Shown here piece by piece: positions 34,879 to 46,990 of a DNA stretch of 64,000 nt. Made by a program: the position numbers and the translations under genes. The notes beneath the pieces are model-generated. The model had not been told where the DNA came from. It made no database searches and worked only from the letters and a program-made list of their open reading frames with translations. Source of the stretch: Albifimbria verrucaria (lineage: Eukaryota > Ascomycota > Sordariomycetes > Hypocreales > Stachybotryaceae); assembly GCA_020081605.1 (NCBI GenBank), contig JAHREC010000011.1, positions 4,588,001-4,652,000 of the forward strand, given 5' to 3'. The stretch's first letter is position 1; every line of letters starts with the position of its first letter.

Positions 34879-36268
34879 TCATTCTGTCTTCTCCCGAGGT
34901 TTGTAGTCAAACATTTGGTTTGAGGGAATAGAGTTCCGATCTCTCATCTTCATCGCTACATCCAAACCAGCTACGGGTACTTTGTATTCGTATGATGTAC
35001 CAGCTCCCGTCTTCCGGTTCTCTGGTACAGCATATGGGAATGGCAAATATTCTGGGAGAAGGCCCAGCTGACGAAGAACAGTGCCTTGATCCCAAGAGAT
35101 GTGTTCGTGATATAGTCGATCTCCCCGTATGTTTACAACGGCAGTGAATGGAGCCTCGACTTTACGATGCGTTGCTGGAATACCAGGCAGGCTAAATAAT
35201 AGTTAAGGAATGTATCATCTCGTGGAGTTAATATTTGCTTACAGCCAGTCGAGTTCACGGTCATGGGTAAATTTGAAGATGAATTCATCTACAACTCGGT
35301 CGATACCAACTGTTCGGCTGATAAGCTCAAGCTCGGTGTCTGCAGAATTATTGAAGATAAAGTTGTGGCGGTAAAAGACCGTGAGATTTTGCCTCCCAAT
35401 TCCCCAGTCAGCTGTAATGTAGGGTCAACATGTCGTCCATACACCCATAAAATGGACGTCAGGACTTACTGTAGGAATGTGGTTTACATATGGCTCCTGT
35501 ACCATAGTGCTCATAGTGTGCTCGACAGAGCGGTCGGCGAATTCGTAATATGTGTGCTCTTCCCAAATTTTCTCAAGATCAAAGTACGGGCCTCCAATCC
35601 GTGGCTTCAGGAACTGCAAGTTCCTGGTATGAGACACAGATTCTGTGTTATAATCGAAATGCTCGTGAAAAGGAGTAGCGAACGCTTGACTCTTTACTTT
35701 GGGATAGTAATATTGTGTGGAAGAAACAGTGCCGGGTGCAGCCGGATGAGGTGCATCTCCAGCGATGTGACGCAGTAACGGTATATCTGTAGATATGAGA
35801 CTTTCAACCTCATCTACGTTGATGTAAACTGCACCTGCAACAACACAAGAGCTTTTGGCAAGGCTAGGTGCTGCCTTGTTCCATTGATCGGCAGAATATG
35901 CTTGAATGATGGTAAATATGGGATAATGGATTCGGATAGCTGAACATACCGACGACTCCAACTTTTTCCTTTGAAGAACACTTTTCATGGGACAATAGGG
36001 TTTTGATTGCGGCATCGAGAAGGTCGTCGCCGTCGAGCATCATCGCATCGAGCTGCACCACCACGAACCCCTCCTCCGCCCATTTCATGAATGCGGACGG
36101 CACACCATCAACAATCTTTAGTTGCTCGTCCGTATTGGGAGCGAGAAGGATGAGACCCGGGCCATGTCCCCTACGTGAGAGTGGCGGAAGCAAAGATACG
36201 CCCGCACGAACAACCTCAGCTTGAGGAGTTGGTAGCGTGGCAGGAGGCTTGCTGATAGCTGCATCCAT
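34879..36268 (-). CDS. Dienelactone hydrolase-like / SnoaL-like fusion protein
   Basis: The ATG at 36268 (MDAAISKPP) starts an alpha/beta-hydrolase-like half (GPGLILLAPN, EEGFVVVQLDA, VGVVG, AGAVYINVDE) resembling carboxymethylenebutenolidases. A SnoaL/NTF2-like half follows: YFDLEKIWEEHTYYEFADRS, VQEPYVNHIPT, FIFNNSADTELELISRTVG, and LYHEHISWDQGTVLRQLGLLPEYLP. Introns at 35412-35469 and 35192-35242 are clean; one near 35875-35950 has a phase problem, probably a one-base slip. This two-domain protein is known in fungi, annotated as carboxymethylenebutenolidase, with a possible role in aromatic ring or secondary metabolism. The usual Cys nucleophile of dienelactone hydrolase is not obvious, so the catalytic role is unsure. 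The stop is at 34879. Confidence 0.78.
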
Positions 36269-36952
36269 ACTGACCGTCACAAATCTTTACGGGCTATTCT
36301 TCTATACTTTCTACTTTCTCAGCTCATAAAAGACGAAAGTGACTCTACTCACCTGAGGATGGGACGTACAACTGGATTCTCTAGAGTTACGGCAAATATT
36401 GATAGTGATTGCTAGGTGGAGTTCAGTGGCGGGTCAAGGATTACGTACTCTTGAACAATCCACAGTTTGCATTGTGCAGCATTTTGATTCGAGCTAGTGG
36501 AAATATGTACGCGAGGGGTTCCCCGAGGTCCTGGCTAAGCTCTATAGATATGATTCAGGCTTGTTCTTGCTAACGATCCAGGGATGTTCTTCCCAGCGAC
36601 AAGCATTCCATACTTTCTAAGTATGTGACAATTACCGCTCACAATTCTAACGTGAATGCTGCCATGTTATACATAGCATAATGTGTTGAGTGTTACAACA
36701 TATTAATAGTGATAGATCATAAGAGCTGATATTGAAGTATCACCACTAGCAATGCTCAAAAACTAAAGGTAATCCAATTGTTTCCATGAGAGGCCTTGAA
36801 TCTCATCAGTGACACAACAAATGTTTTCCTTGGATAATCTTGTTGCCTGCAGGCCATAACTTGGTTATAGTGCTGCTGACAGCAAAAACAGGAGGTTTTT
36901 CTGGGCATAAGCAATCGCCTCGCGGAAGCGAAAGCATACGGATAGTTATGTA
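36269..36952. other. Intergenic region, no gene seen
   Basis: AT-rich 680 bp between two same-strand genes; no coding signal. Confidence 0.45.
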
Positions 36953-38075
36953 TTACATCCACATGGCTACTACCAGGAATGTAGCCAACACCAGAGTCAT
37001 TTGAATACCAGCTGTGCTCGCAGCGCTGCCTCCGTCGCCGTTCCCTGATCCGGCTCCACTACCAGAGTTACCAGAGTCACCTTCACCACCCTCGTTTCCA
37101 TTTTCAACAAGGCCACGCGCACTCAGCGCAGCATCAATCTGCTCCTGTGATAGCTTGGCGCAAGCGAATCCAACATTGACATCCTCTTTTGTAACTTTCG
37201 TGCCTATATTGGTTTCGCTTCCGCTTCGCGCGGGTCCCCGGAGGAAGACAGCAACGGCCGCGGTGTTTAACTGTTGGACAAATGGTTTTTTTACCGTCGC
37301 CTTGGAATATGTGAAGGACCAGTTGCCTGAAGGCATAGCCTCGTCCTTGTTCGGAATTGTGTCAAAGGTGCTGACCCTACTCGGTGCCTCAATGGCGATA
37401 TCTAGGCATCGAAGACGCATGGTCAGCAGTCGAATGTAAGGGAAAGGCGGTACAACGGCTATAGCTTACAGTTTGTTTGCCAAGAGATGGTGTTGGATCG
37501 AAATTGTATTTTTCCCCACAAATCCTTCATATCCTCGGGACATGAATCGCCAACCTTATCCCAATGTTCTTCAGTGAGAGCTTCAAATGGGTTCTCGGTA
37601 GAACGGAGATCAAAATAAAGGTCGGTTAAGGTATCCCTTAATCTCTTGAGACAATCTGGTCCGATTAATTCGTCGCAGCCATTATTTCCTCCACCAGGGA
37701 TTTCGTCATGTTGGTATAGGCTACCCTTGCTTCCGTCCCAATGATGAGTTTCTTGTCGGTATTGTTGAAAGAGATGTCATCATACTCAATCCACCATCCG
37801 ACGAGTGATTCTTTTGCAATCAGGACATTAGCTTTATTGATGAAATCTTCCGACTTCATTTGCTCACCAGTAGTAGTATTGTCGACAGCATACACGAATT
37901 TGGCTGGCTCCTTGAAGAGAGGGTCGAAAGTGAATTCAGCTTCGGCCTGTATCGTGTTGTTGATGCAGATATTGTCTTCTTTAATCTGATTAGTCTTCTT
38001 ATAATCGCAGAATCCTTCTTGTAGAGCAATTGCAGTGCTTATGAGGCCACCCAAGGCCAATGAGGACCTCATCAT
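36953..38075 (-). CDS. Secreted, probably GPI-anchored protein of unknown function
   Basis: The ATG at 38075 gives MMRSSLALGGLISTAIALQ, a signal peptide. The mature region has several N-glycosylation sites (NNTI, DNTT, FNNT, YTNMT) and spaced Cys residues (CDYKK, ICINN, NGCDELIGPDC, DSCPED, FACAK). The C-terminus has a Gly/Ser/Asn-rich spacer and a hydrophobic tail (MTLVLATFLVVAMWM) ending at the stop, typical of a GPI signal. The intron is 37402-37469. A slip near 37700 separates TKSL from GGGNNGCDEL. The total is about 350 residues. I do not recognise the family; a cell-wall or effector-like role is a guess. Confidence 0.65.
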
Positions 38076-39066
38076 TAAAAAGCACCAGATAATTGCCGTT
38101 CTGAAAATGCTGGGAATACAAAGGGGTGTATACGCCACCAGCCGCATTGTCGGGTGTAGACCCTTAATAAACAACAGAGGACCCATGGCTAATGCTGGTA
38201 ACATGCACCAACATGCAGAGCACATACATATGCCGGAGTTTGACGGGCCTTCATTTTTCTTATGGAACCGCTCTGTTTACCTGATTTAGCACCAATACAC
38301 ATGCGCAAAACGGACGAGGGCCCCTGCCTTACCCTTGAGGTTGTTACACACTACTCCTAGTGCCAATCGAAACATGAGGATGCATGTACGGCTGAGTTTT
38401 ACCCCAGTTATTTTTTTGCAAGTGGCCCAACAAGACATCGTCAGATAGTTTTACCAGGGGTTAGCTATTTCCCGATTAAATGGAATGGGAAGGTCAAATA
38501 CCCCGTATTTGTGCGTATATGTGTGAGTAAGATTACGACGTCACCAGGAAAGAGAATTTGTACCATTTCATGACATAGGTGACATCTGACCCCAGGTTCT
38601 GCTTGATTACATCATTTGAGATGAGAACTGCCGAATTTAACTAAACTGTGATTAAAGATAGCTAGACATGATACAATATTACGAAGCTGGTGGTGGTAGG
38701 AACACAACTGTTCAAACGTTATCCAAAGCCAGCACTGACTTCTGGCATACACAGATTATTGATATATTTGCAACTTGCTGTTATGCCTTTAATTCTTGAT
38801 AGGTGTTGACAGTGAATAGTTTTCGGCTAGTTGGCGTGTGTCAGTTCGACAAACAGCTCAAATAGGCACCCTGGGTAAGGTCGCTAACATCAAGAAGTTT
38901 TGAGATAACATTTTGAGACTGCCTAGGTCATTTATTATATCGTGTTGACTTCGTAGATGCTCTATCGATGTATCGATCCCAAAGGGTCTCAGTCCACATG
39001 ATGGCATACGAGTAGGTCGATAAACCAGTGACAGAGTTTTGTCGTTCTAGTACAATCATTTAAAGA
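38076..39066. other. Intergenic region, no gene seen
   Basis: About 1 kb AT-rich; no coding signal. Confidence 0.45.
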
Positions 39067-40233
39067 CTATATTCCACGAATTTCTTCCAATTCTAAGCGT
39101 TTTCTTCGCTTCTCCATGAGCTTTGAAGGAATATTATCCTTCGCAATATCATCAAATCTCGCTTCTTCAAGATTCCTCCAAATTCTTCGACGGTTACGCA
39201 GCCCCAAAGGAAGATTCAAAGTTGTACCGGTAGGCTCATAAATTGTCACCTTTGAAAGTTGACGTACGAGGAGTTCCCAATTCCAATTGCCTTCTCGGCG
39301 CTTTTTGTCAACGGCTCTGCTATCCAGATCCCACAGCCAGGGAAGGGCCTTTCCTTCGAGAAGAATATCGCACCACTGATCCTGATTTCCTCTAGTATCA
39401 GAGCTTTGGATCATATCTTGGAGGCCCAGTTTGGCTTTCTCTTGTTCCATTGGTGATTCTCTGCAATTTTGAGGCTGAAGGTTTTGGAGAATTGTCTCGG
39501 TAAGTCCAGGTATTATTATAGGGTCGGCCTCCAGCATCTACAAGAGAAGTAAGTATGGTACATGGTTTGATATCGTAGTACGAACCTTGCCATATTCAGG
39601 GTTATCATCCCGTTCCCAGTACACATTCCTACAATATCTCCCTCCAAAATAGTCAAATGGGTTTGGTAGAATATACTCGGAGTTACCTGGGCCATATCCC
39701 CGCATTCGGCGGTGCAAAACTTCCCACAGTTGTTTGATGGAGGAGATCTCATCTCCAGGACCGATCTGAAAGATGTCATTGGTAGTAGTCCTGCTGTTGA
39801 TAAATTTTTCAGCCAGTTTGTTGCACAGACTGTGAATGGCAAGATAGAATGGTTGTCCTTGACGCATAGGACCATCCGCAATGAACGCATTGACAACTTC
39901 TCCTGATTCCAAGATTTCGAAGTGATTATGCTCTTTATATCTAGCATTTAGCCGTAAAACATGCCTCTGGGCACTCTCCGCTGGGTAGGGATGACGATCC
40001 AAGGCATAAGAGTCGCTTTTCATGTGCCACAAGTAGGCATCGAGGTCGATACCACTATCTGTGTAATAACTTGTCGTCATGACCACAGGATGAGCCAACC
40101 ATTCTGCCCATGGTTGCTCATCACTAAACTTTTAGCAGCCACTAAGCAGTTGCAAAAGGTTCTAAACTCACCGCTGGCCACGATCTTCAAAGGGACCCCC
40201 ACAAATGCAACAATATGTTTGGCTATAACCCAT
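39067..40233 (-). CDS. Fungal hypothetical protein with N-terminal C-x2-C motif
   Basis: The ATG at 40233 gives MGYSQTYCCICGGPFEDRG, an opening I associate with a large fungal family of F-box-associated hypothetical proteins (YCxICGGPF). Following exons read FSDEQPWAEWLAHPVV, YWERDDNPEYGK and MLEADPIIIPGLTETILQNL. They end in a basic region (RNRRRIWRNL, KRRKRLELEEI). An intron at 39538-39585 is clear; another near 40130-40175 needs a one-base correction. There is no enzymatic motif, and the function is unknown. Confidence 0.6.
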
Positions 40234-41807
40234 CCTCGTAATATTGGAGTGCAGCAGCTGAGATCTTGGAGACTGGCGACAATGCTGAGATCGTGAAAGA
40301 ATGCGTTACTGTCTATGCCTTCAGATTAAGACTTTGCAAGGAATTCGCTCCAGGTCAGATCGAGAAATTGAGCACACACTGAAATGTCAGCTGATTCATG
40401 AACTAGGTAGTTTGCTTGGCTAGGCAGATTTAGCTGACAACTAATCCTGTATAGAAGTGAGCCATAACATGCAATTTTTTGAAGGATCACTGTAGCCTGA
40501 AACGCATATTTAATTAGTACATATCAAGGGGCCCACCAAGTACTTGTCAGAGAACTCTTGAGTCATGCAGGTAAGCCTTGTGAGAAAATCTGCCTTGGCA
40601 AACAATAATGTAGCAATCAAGACACAGCTCTTGCTTCAACTCGGGAGCGGCTTGAACAAGACCATGTCCTCAATTCGGCAATTAGCCTTGGATTTCAACC
40701 ATCATAAAACCCCATTGAATGGTCTCTGGTAAAATGTGGCAAGTCATGAGGCCAGAATTGCATAAAGAAAGAACTTCGGAAATGGACATAGTTTCATCAA
40801 ATAATTTTGTCTTTGTTCATACAGATTCATGAAAAGAAATTGCCTCTAAAAGCTGGTCATCGTTTTCAAGTGAAATCACTTCCAACGTTAAAGCGAATGA
40901 TGAACATGAAGCTATGCCGCACTTCCGTTTATCGTCAAGACCCCTCAAGCCGCAAACCAACAAAGTCCTGGGTTTGCAGAACGTTACATCGGTTGAACAT
41001 TATGTTGCTACCTTCCGAAACCATCCAGCTCTGCACCCTCACAGCAGCTGACCGTAGTCAGACTCCTTTACTTAATCCAGATGACTTGGATCAGCAATCA
41101 GCAATAACCTCAACCCCACAGTCTTTCGACTCGTTGTTGATGAAATGCTTGTCTCTGAGCGCGGCCAACACATCTGCCAAGTTACTGTCAGCTAGGCATT
41201 AATAGTGAAATATTCATCGTGAAGCGCAACCATGCAAAGACAAATATGACGGGCTATGTTTCTGTGAACAAACTATTGCATGTCGGCACCGTGTATTCTT
41301 GCACAGCTCCTACAATTGCCTGTCATGAATTTATCAGTTTTCCAACTCATAAAATTGGTTATAAGAAACCCAGTACCACTGTATCTTCTATTGTTCCGTC
41401 GGTATCCAAACTGTTCCCGTCATGAGGCTTACGTCGATTGAGGACACCCTCAACCGTTTGATAATCCCATTCATGTGGCCACACACATACAATACCGTTC
41501 CGATACGTTGCAATCTTCAGGTCATCGACCCAACCCACACCATACTTGTCAGATAAGGACCGCGCACAAGCGTATTGACTTCCGTCGTGACCCAAACGGT
41601 TTGATCACACCGCGGTCATCCCATGAACAGAGCACATTAACTCGTCCTCGGTAGATGCAATTTTCTTGAACGTATTCTCACTGCTACAAGATATCTGAGT
41701 ACAAATGGAGCTTCTTGCCCCGAAAGACATGCGTGGTCTGATAGACAACTCAACGGACATCCACCCAGCTACTCGGTCAATCCAAAACTTGTACTCAAAT
41801 TGTGGTC
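40234..41807. other. Intergenic region with decayed coding fragments
   Basis: Two stretches look protein-like. On the plus strand at about 40842-41055, one frame reads EIASKSWSSF..., LSSRPLKPQTNKVLGLQNV and SVEHYVATFRNHPALHPHSS without a start. On the minus strand, 41359-41595 reads DGSQYACARSLSDKYGVGWV... and CVWPHEWDYQTVEG, also without a start. Neither family is recognised. They may be remnants or exons of unrecognised genes. Confidence 0.3.
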
Positions 41808-42759
41808 ATGTTACGACTCACTCACATAGCTGTCAGCTTGTCTGCTCTCTACCATGGCCTTGTTCACGCAAACCCCGTGCCGCAAGAGCCAGTTCAGCGC
41901 GGCGATCCAGGAGACCTCCTTGGCTTTGATCCTAGCTTGAAGGAATTGTTCAAGTCTGATGCGATCATTCCAGAGATTCATGAACTCAGTCTTGGCGAGC
42001 TTCACAACTTCACAGTCGCTGCAGATGCTGCTACCTCTGCTGAGCCTTTTGTTCCGTCCCTTGACGAATTTCAAGCTAGCCTTGACAAGCGTTTCATTGT
42101 TGGCGAAGACAACCGTCGCTACAACGGCGACACCAACTACCCTTCAGCGCCATCGGCAAGCTTATCTGGTCCAACGGTGCCTACTGTTCTGGAGCTCTTG
42201 TTGGCCCCCGGCATGTGCTAACAGCACGTCATTGTCTCCCTAGCAGTGGTGACGTCTCCTAGCCTTCATCCCCGGATACAACAACGGCGCGCCATACGGT
42301 ACTGCACAGGTGCAGTACGCTATTACATTGCCGAAGCAGTCCGGCGCTTGCGACACCAAAGCTGACTGGTCTATCCTAATCATCGACCAGCGTTTCGGTG
42401 ACCGTCTAGGTTACTTTGGATTCAAGTGGCCTGAACGCAACCTCTTCGACCAGCCCACATTCCTCCATCAAGGGTATCCTAGTGACCGCGATGGTGGCTC
42501 ACGTCCCTATATTCACAGCAACACGAAGATACACTCCTCTACTTCCCTGGACTGCGACTCTTCAGGTCCCTTTTACTCCGACACAGACACCATGGGTGGC
42601 CAGTCTGGCGGTCCCTTCTGGGAGAACGCATCGTCCGGAGCATACATTTGGGGCACGCTCTCAATCACCGTCACCAGCTCTTTGACCACATTTGCTGGTT
42701 GGGCCTCAGGAAGTCAAATCCTAGAGTCTATCAACAGGCTTCGCAGCGAATATCCATAA
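41808..42759 (+). CDS. Secreted trypsin-like (V8/Glu-endopeptidase type) serine protease
   Basis: The ATG at 41808 gives MLRLTHIAVSLSALYHGLVHANPVPQ, with a signal peptide and a propeptide ending DKR, a Kex2-type site. The mature start is FIVGEDNRR. The catalytic triad is visible: His in LTARHC, Asp in ADWSILIID, Ser in GGQSGGPFW. The 317-residue size suits extracellular fungal peptidases of the S1B/trypsin fold. Two frame breaks (about 42142 and 42255, each cured by one base) separate NYP/FSAIGKLIW and GDVS/AFIPGYN. Expected role: extracellular proteolysis, as in saprotrophic or host-tissue growth. Confidence 0.82.
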
Positions 42760-42938
42760 ATGCATACTAGCTCGCCATGTTGGCAGGTGGGTAGTGTGCG
42801 AGCTTTCATCGACGTGGGCTCTTGTTTATGATATGGGGTATTTACTCCTCGATTTTGTACATATCTTGCATTCAGAAACACTAAAGAGCGCGTATCATAT
42901 ATCGAGGTATCAATAGCTTTTGACTTAGCATACATATA

Positions 42939-44399
42939 TCAAAGGCCGAACGGCCACGTCTGATCATACTCTGGTTCTCCTCTTTCTGGTTGGTTTACCT
43001 CCAGCGTGCCCACATGTCTCGACTCATCGAACCATATAAAACCGTCAAATTGCTTCGGCAACACAGCCCACGAATAGTGCGACTGTCTTTCCGTCTGCGG
43101 CTTATACAACACTCCGATAAACCTCTCCAGTCGTCTCTGAGACAACGCTTTGCGAACACGCTCATCGCATTCCCCTTTTCGCAAGTCCAGCATCAGATTC
43201 TTCACACCCGTCGCATGAAATAGCTCCTCGTAACTGTTTTGGAGTCCTGGCTGCACACTCATGACCCGCATGGGTCCGTCCCAATGGTCCGCAGCCGCGA
43301 CTGTGCCTGCGTGCGTACCCGTGCCGATGATGAGTGCCTGTTCTCCGTATACTTCTTTGCACAATTGCCCAATGTTGAGCTCATCGCCTGCCTCTCCCAT
43401 GCTTGTAGCTCTTGCATCGCCAACGTGGCTGTTATGCGCCCATACAATGGCCTTGGAACTAGGACCCCGATGCTTCAAGAGGCGTGAGAGTGTCTCGAAC
43501 ATATGAGTATCTCGGAGGTTCCATGATTCATCTCGACCGTGATACATAGCTTTGTAATACTTCTCCGCATCTATGGTCGATCAGCATTAGTTGCTTATAC
43601 CATCGAAAGATTAGTTATCTCAACTTACCAATCACTAACCTGGCGTTCTGCTCACTGCTGTGAAACTCAACACCATCCCACCAAGCTGCCGAGTATTCCA
43701 GTCGCTTCTTCAGCAAGTCCTTCAACATATCCGTGACTTCTTTCTCATAACCTTTGAACCCCGTCATAAGCGTCTCAAGCCCATACTCATGGGGTTCCTC
43801 CGCCCACATTGAAAGTCCTTCATATCGCTGGCGTGCGATCTTTCCCATCCTTGGATCAATTAGATTCAAGTAGTGCATCACTGCTCTCATCGAGGAGTCC
43901 ATTGAATACAAGTCGAGTCCATAAAATCCTGTCGCCTCGTCTACCTTGCGACCTTCGTTTCGTCTGTGTAGCCAATCCACAAACCCTTTCACCTCCATGT
44001 TCCGCCACATCCATGTGGGAATCGCATGAAAGGAGTGTCCCGTCCGGCCTTGTCCGCCTCAAATTCTGGTTCTATCATCCCCTGAGGCCCAGGTCCGGTT
44101 CGACGTCGGACGTGGCGGTCCACAGTTTCGGCATCAGGCCAGTCTGCTTCAACAGCGACAATATTAAACCCATGATGTTCGATCATGTACTTCGTAATCT
44201 CTGCTCGAACAGAATAAAATTCGGAGGTACCATGAGAGGCATCGCCAATAAGTAAGACTTTACAATCTCCAAAGTCATCGAAATACTGGCATATATCTTG
44301 TTTGTTATCCTTTATGGACTTGAAAGGAGCTGCATGGGACGCAATCAGTTTGGCAGTATTAGAAGTCATCTTGGTGACTGCTGTTGATATGAGCCTCAT
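42939..44399 (-). CDS. Erythromycin esterase-like protein
   Basis: The ATG at 44399 gives a protein of about 467 residues of the erythromycin esterase (EreA/EreB) superfamily. Motifs are LLIGDASHGTSEFY (catalytic His region), AVEADWPDAETVDR, FYGLDLYSM, VWAHNSHVGDARATSMG (second His) and LIIGTGTHAGTVAA. The intron is 43571-43628. A lost base near 44020 breaks RFP/TWMWRNMEVKG. Bacterial homologues open macrolide lactones, but fungal copies have no known substrate, and resistance should not be assumed. There is no signal peptide, so it is probably cytosolic. Confidence 0.87.
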
Positions 44400-44872
44400 T
44401 CAATAAATCTCAGTATAATGCGACATCTTTGCATTCAACTGTAGAAGTAAAAAGGACCGGCTGATTTTCTACAACAAATAGGACCAAATTCCTCCACTTA
44501 CAATACGGTTTGCATGCCATCACACCTGACATCATCACCAGCTACCCTCCACTTCATGGATTATCTGTAATACGCAATGATGAAAACAAAACGACGTGAA
44601 ATAATGATCATGTCACACTAACCAATCAAGTCAAGTACTTGGCACGCACTTCAAAGCTACTCACTGATGCGTTCTAGAATATTGAGATGAGTACATCTAC
44701 ATTGCCAATGTCTGCGCCAGCACTACGACGTTGGGCAAAGCTTAAAGCAACATCGCCTCACCTAAACCGCTTCGCCTCCTTGATGAGTAGAAGCTTACTG
44801 AGATCTAATCATTTCTGCGGCATACGTACGTTGAATTGTTTAACATCCGCAAGAAGCCAAAAGCCCGCCACT
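44400..44872. other. Divergent intergenic region, possible 5' exon
   Basis: This spacer lies between two divergent genes. An in-frame upstream ATG at 44687 would lengthen the next protein by 62 residues with a Ser/Arg-rich, mitochondria-like leader, so the start there is not settled. Confidence 0.4.
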
Positions 44873-45999
44873 ATGGCCAACAGTGACACTCTTCAGCGCT
44901 TCATCCGGGCCATGAGAGCCGTCTACGGTCCATTTGACACCCTTAAAGCCTCCGAGGCGGAGACGTGGACCCCTCCCGATACTCCCGGCGCGGGCGGACA
45001 TCGTGGCCGGTATCTCTGGACCGATGCCTTTGGTGTCGTCAATTTCCTTACTTTGCTCAAAGAAACCTCCTCTCCTGTATATCTCATCATGGCAAAAGGC
45101 TCGTCCAGACAGTGCATGATGTGCTCGGGAGCACCCGCGATGGCTCAGCCCGTCTCCCGGGCGCAACCGACGCCGAGCCGCTCAAAGGCGGACTGCGCAT
45201 CGGCAAACTAACAGCTGCTGGCAGCGATGGTGATGGGCAGTATCACCATTACCTGACGCTATGGATGTTTGCGCTCAACAGACTATCTCTGGTCGCAGAT
45301 GATCCTTCTTATAACGCCCTCGCCATACAGCTGGCGTCAGCAATCCACCCTCACTTTGTCTTCCGCCGATCGTCCGGAAGTCTTCGCATGGTGTGGAAGA
45401 TATCCACAGACATGCAACAAGTCCTCGTGCCATCCAAAGGCCACCTTGACGCTGTCACGGGATACGTAGTCTGCAACCTACTGCAGAAGACCGCCGCTCG
45501 CCAAGGGGCACAAGATCCCGACCTCCCTTTACGAAAAGAGATCAACGACTACTCCTGATCATGAAAGACGAGGGCGAGCAGACCCCAGCGGCGACTTTCT
45601 AGATCTTGGTATGGGTTTGTGGATATGCCACTTCTGCCGCGACGAGCAGTGGACAGACACTTTCGTCACCCAGGCATTAGACCTTGCCCAAAAGATGTTG
45701 AGCAAAGACTCTCGAATATTACGTCGAGACGCCTCACAGCGACTTGCATTCAGAGAGTTCGGCGCGTGTTTAGGCGTTTCCTGCGTCGACGCAGATGCCT
45801 CTCTCAAAGCCAACGTTGCCAATCTTCTCGGCTTTTGGCAGAATCACCTAGAACACAATACTGACGATGACTTACGGCCCATATCTCAAGTCATGTATGC
45901 CGCTGCGATGATACCAGGAGGTTAGTTGTCTTCATACACGTTCAGACGCATCTGTGCTAACAACCAGAAGCTTTCCACAACACGTATATTGACGCATGA
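44873..45999 (+). CDS. Six-hairpin glycosidase-like hypothetical protein
   Basis: From ATG 44873 (MANSDTLQRFIRAMRAVYGP) the protein of about 360 residues shows GRYLWTDAFGVVNFLTL, LVQTVHDVLGSTRDGSARLPGA, GDGQYHHYLTLWMFALNRLS, HLDAVTGYVV and FLDLGMGLWICHF. These are short helices with aromatic residues in repeating pairs, as in alpha/alpha six-hairpin glycosidase-like fungal proteins. The intron is 45921-45967; the stop is at 45997. One-base slips occur near 45093, 45556 and 45590. It has no signal peptide unless the upstream start at 44687 is used. The enzyme reaction is unknown. Confidence 0.62.
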
Positions 46000-46408
46000 G
46001 TAAGATTAGTGTGCTGGTCGTCATTCTTCAATGTTTCCGGTGTATCATCGAAGACTACCATGACTATTTGGCAGCTTCGATCGAGAGCTTGTCTATGCAA
46101 AGATTAATCACCAGGATGAACATCCTGGTGATATATCACGTCCTTCACACAGCATCACATTACATATCACGATGAATTCTACAAATATCCAACATCAAAA
46201 CGACAAAGTCCCGCGATGCTGCCTCTGCACCACCCACCCTCCAGCACAACTTTGTCGCTAAAGCACCTCGTCGACCTCCATCCATTCTCTTCTAGCGCAC
46301 CTCTACTCAGGCCCCCAACTCCCTGCTAACCGCAACAAACCACGCACCGGAATCCTTCCCGCTGCAAGCCCCAACCCTCACTTAGGTCTTGGCGCCTCAC
46401 GTTGACGA
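46000..46408. other. Intergenic region
   Basis: Short spacer with C-rich leader-like sequence before 46409; it contains a near-palindrome CACCAGGATG...CATCCTGGTG at about 46110-46131 that could form a hairpin. Confidence 0.45.
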
Positions 46409-46990
46409 TGTCTTCCAAGGAAAAGACGCTCCGGTCCTGAAATCGAGACGAATAGTCGATATGCCTAAGCATATTACTCATCTACGAGGAGCAGGACTCG
46501 GTGCCCTCGAGCGCAGGGCCGGTTAGCAGGCCCAACGGACATTGCCGTGCGCGCCAACAGCAAGGTTCGGAGCGCAGTCTTCTCCTCCGAACCATCGAAC
46601 AGGAAGCGACGCAATGACGATCAGCGTGGTGCGCCGCCTGAAAATGCCCACTCGCCATTCTGAACCGTCTCACACCGCTTCAGCACCCAACATCAGAGCG
46701 CATCTCCTTCGACGTGCGCGGCGAGGTGTCGGCCAAAAGACAATCTCACGCCCTCTGCCGGCCGGTCAACGCGCCTCCCTCCCTCGCGAGAGCCTCACGG
46801 CGAACCACTTAACTATCACGCACATCCCCATCTCGAAAGCAGGAAACCCATCTGTCAGACGAAAGAAGGCAGCTCAGAAAGGCTCGCGGCCGCGAAGATC
46901 AAAATCACTTCCCTCCATGGTTGTAGATCCGCCCCCGAAGAGGCAATATCACCGGGCCAGACGATCTCCCCAAGGAATGGCTCGTGAATG
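46409..46990 (+). CDS. Possible coding region, unrecognised basic protein
   Basis: If single bases are restored in short runs (after GAAAA at about 46421, near 46513 and near 46671), a continuous protein-like frame appears. It starts MSSKEK, then RRIVDMPKHITHLRGAGLG, DIAVRANSKVRSAVFSSEP, FLNRLTPLQHP and ERISFDVRGEVSAKRQ. Composition and phrasing look real and suggest a nuclear, disordered basic protein. I know no family. The 3' end is undefined; LPKEWLVNEWEGK near 46970 may continue it. Confidence is limited because the reading depends on several corrections. Confidence 0.4.

Noticed and set aside
26518..36268. Secondary-metabolite cluster around the P450
   Set aside because: No PKS, NRPS, terpene synthase, DMATS or cluster regulator is visible.
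46110..46131. Hairpin as a terminator or regulatory RNA
   Set aside because: Single imperfect palindrome without other support; could be chance.
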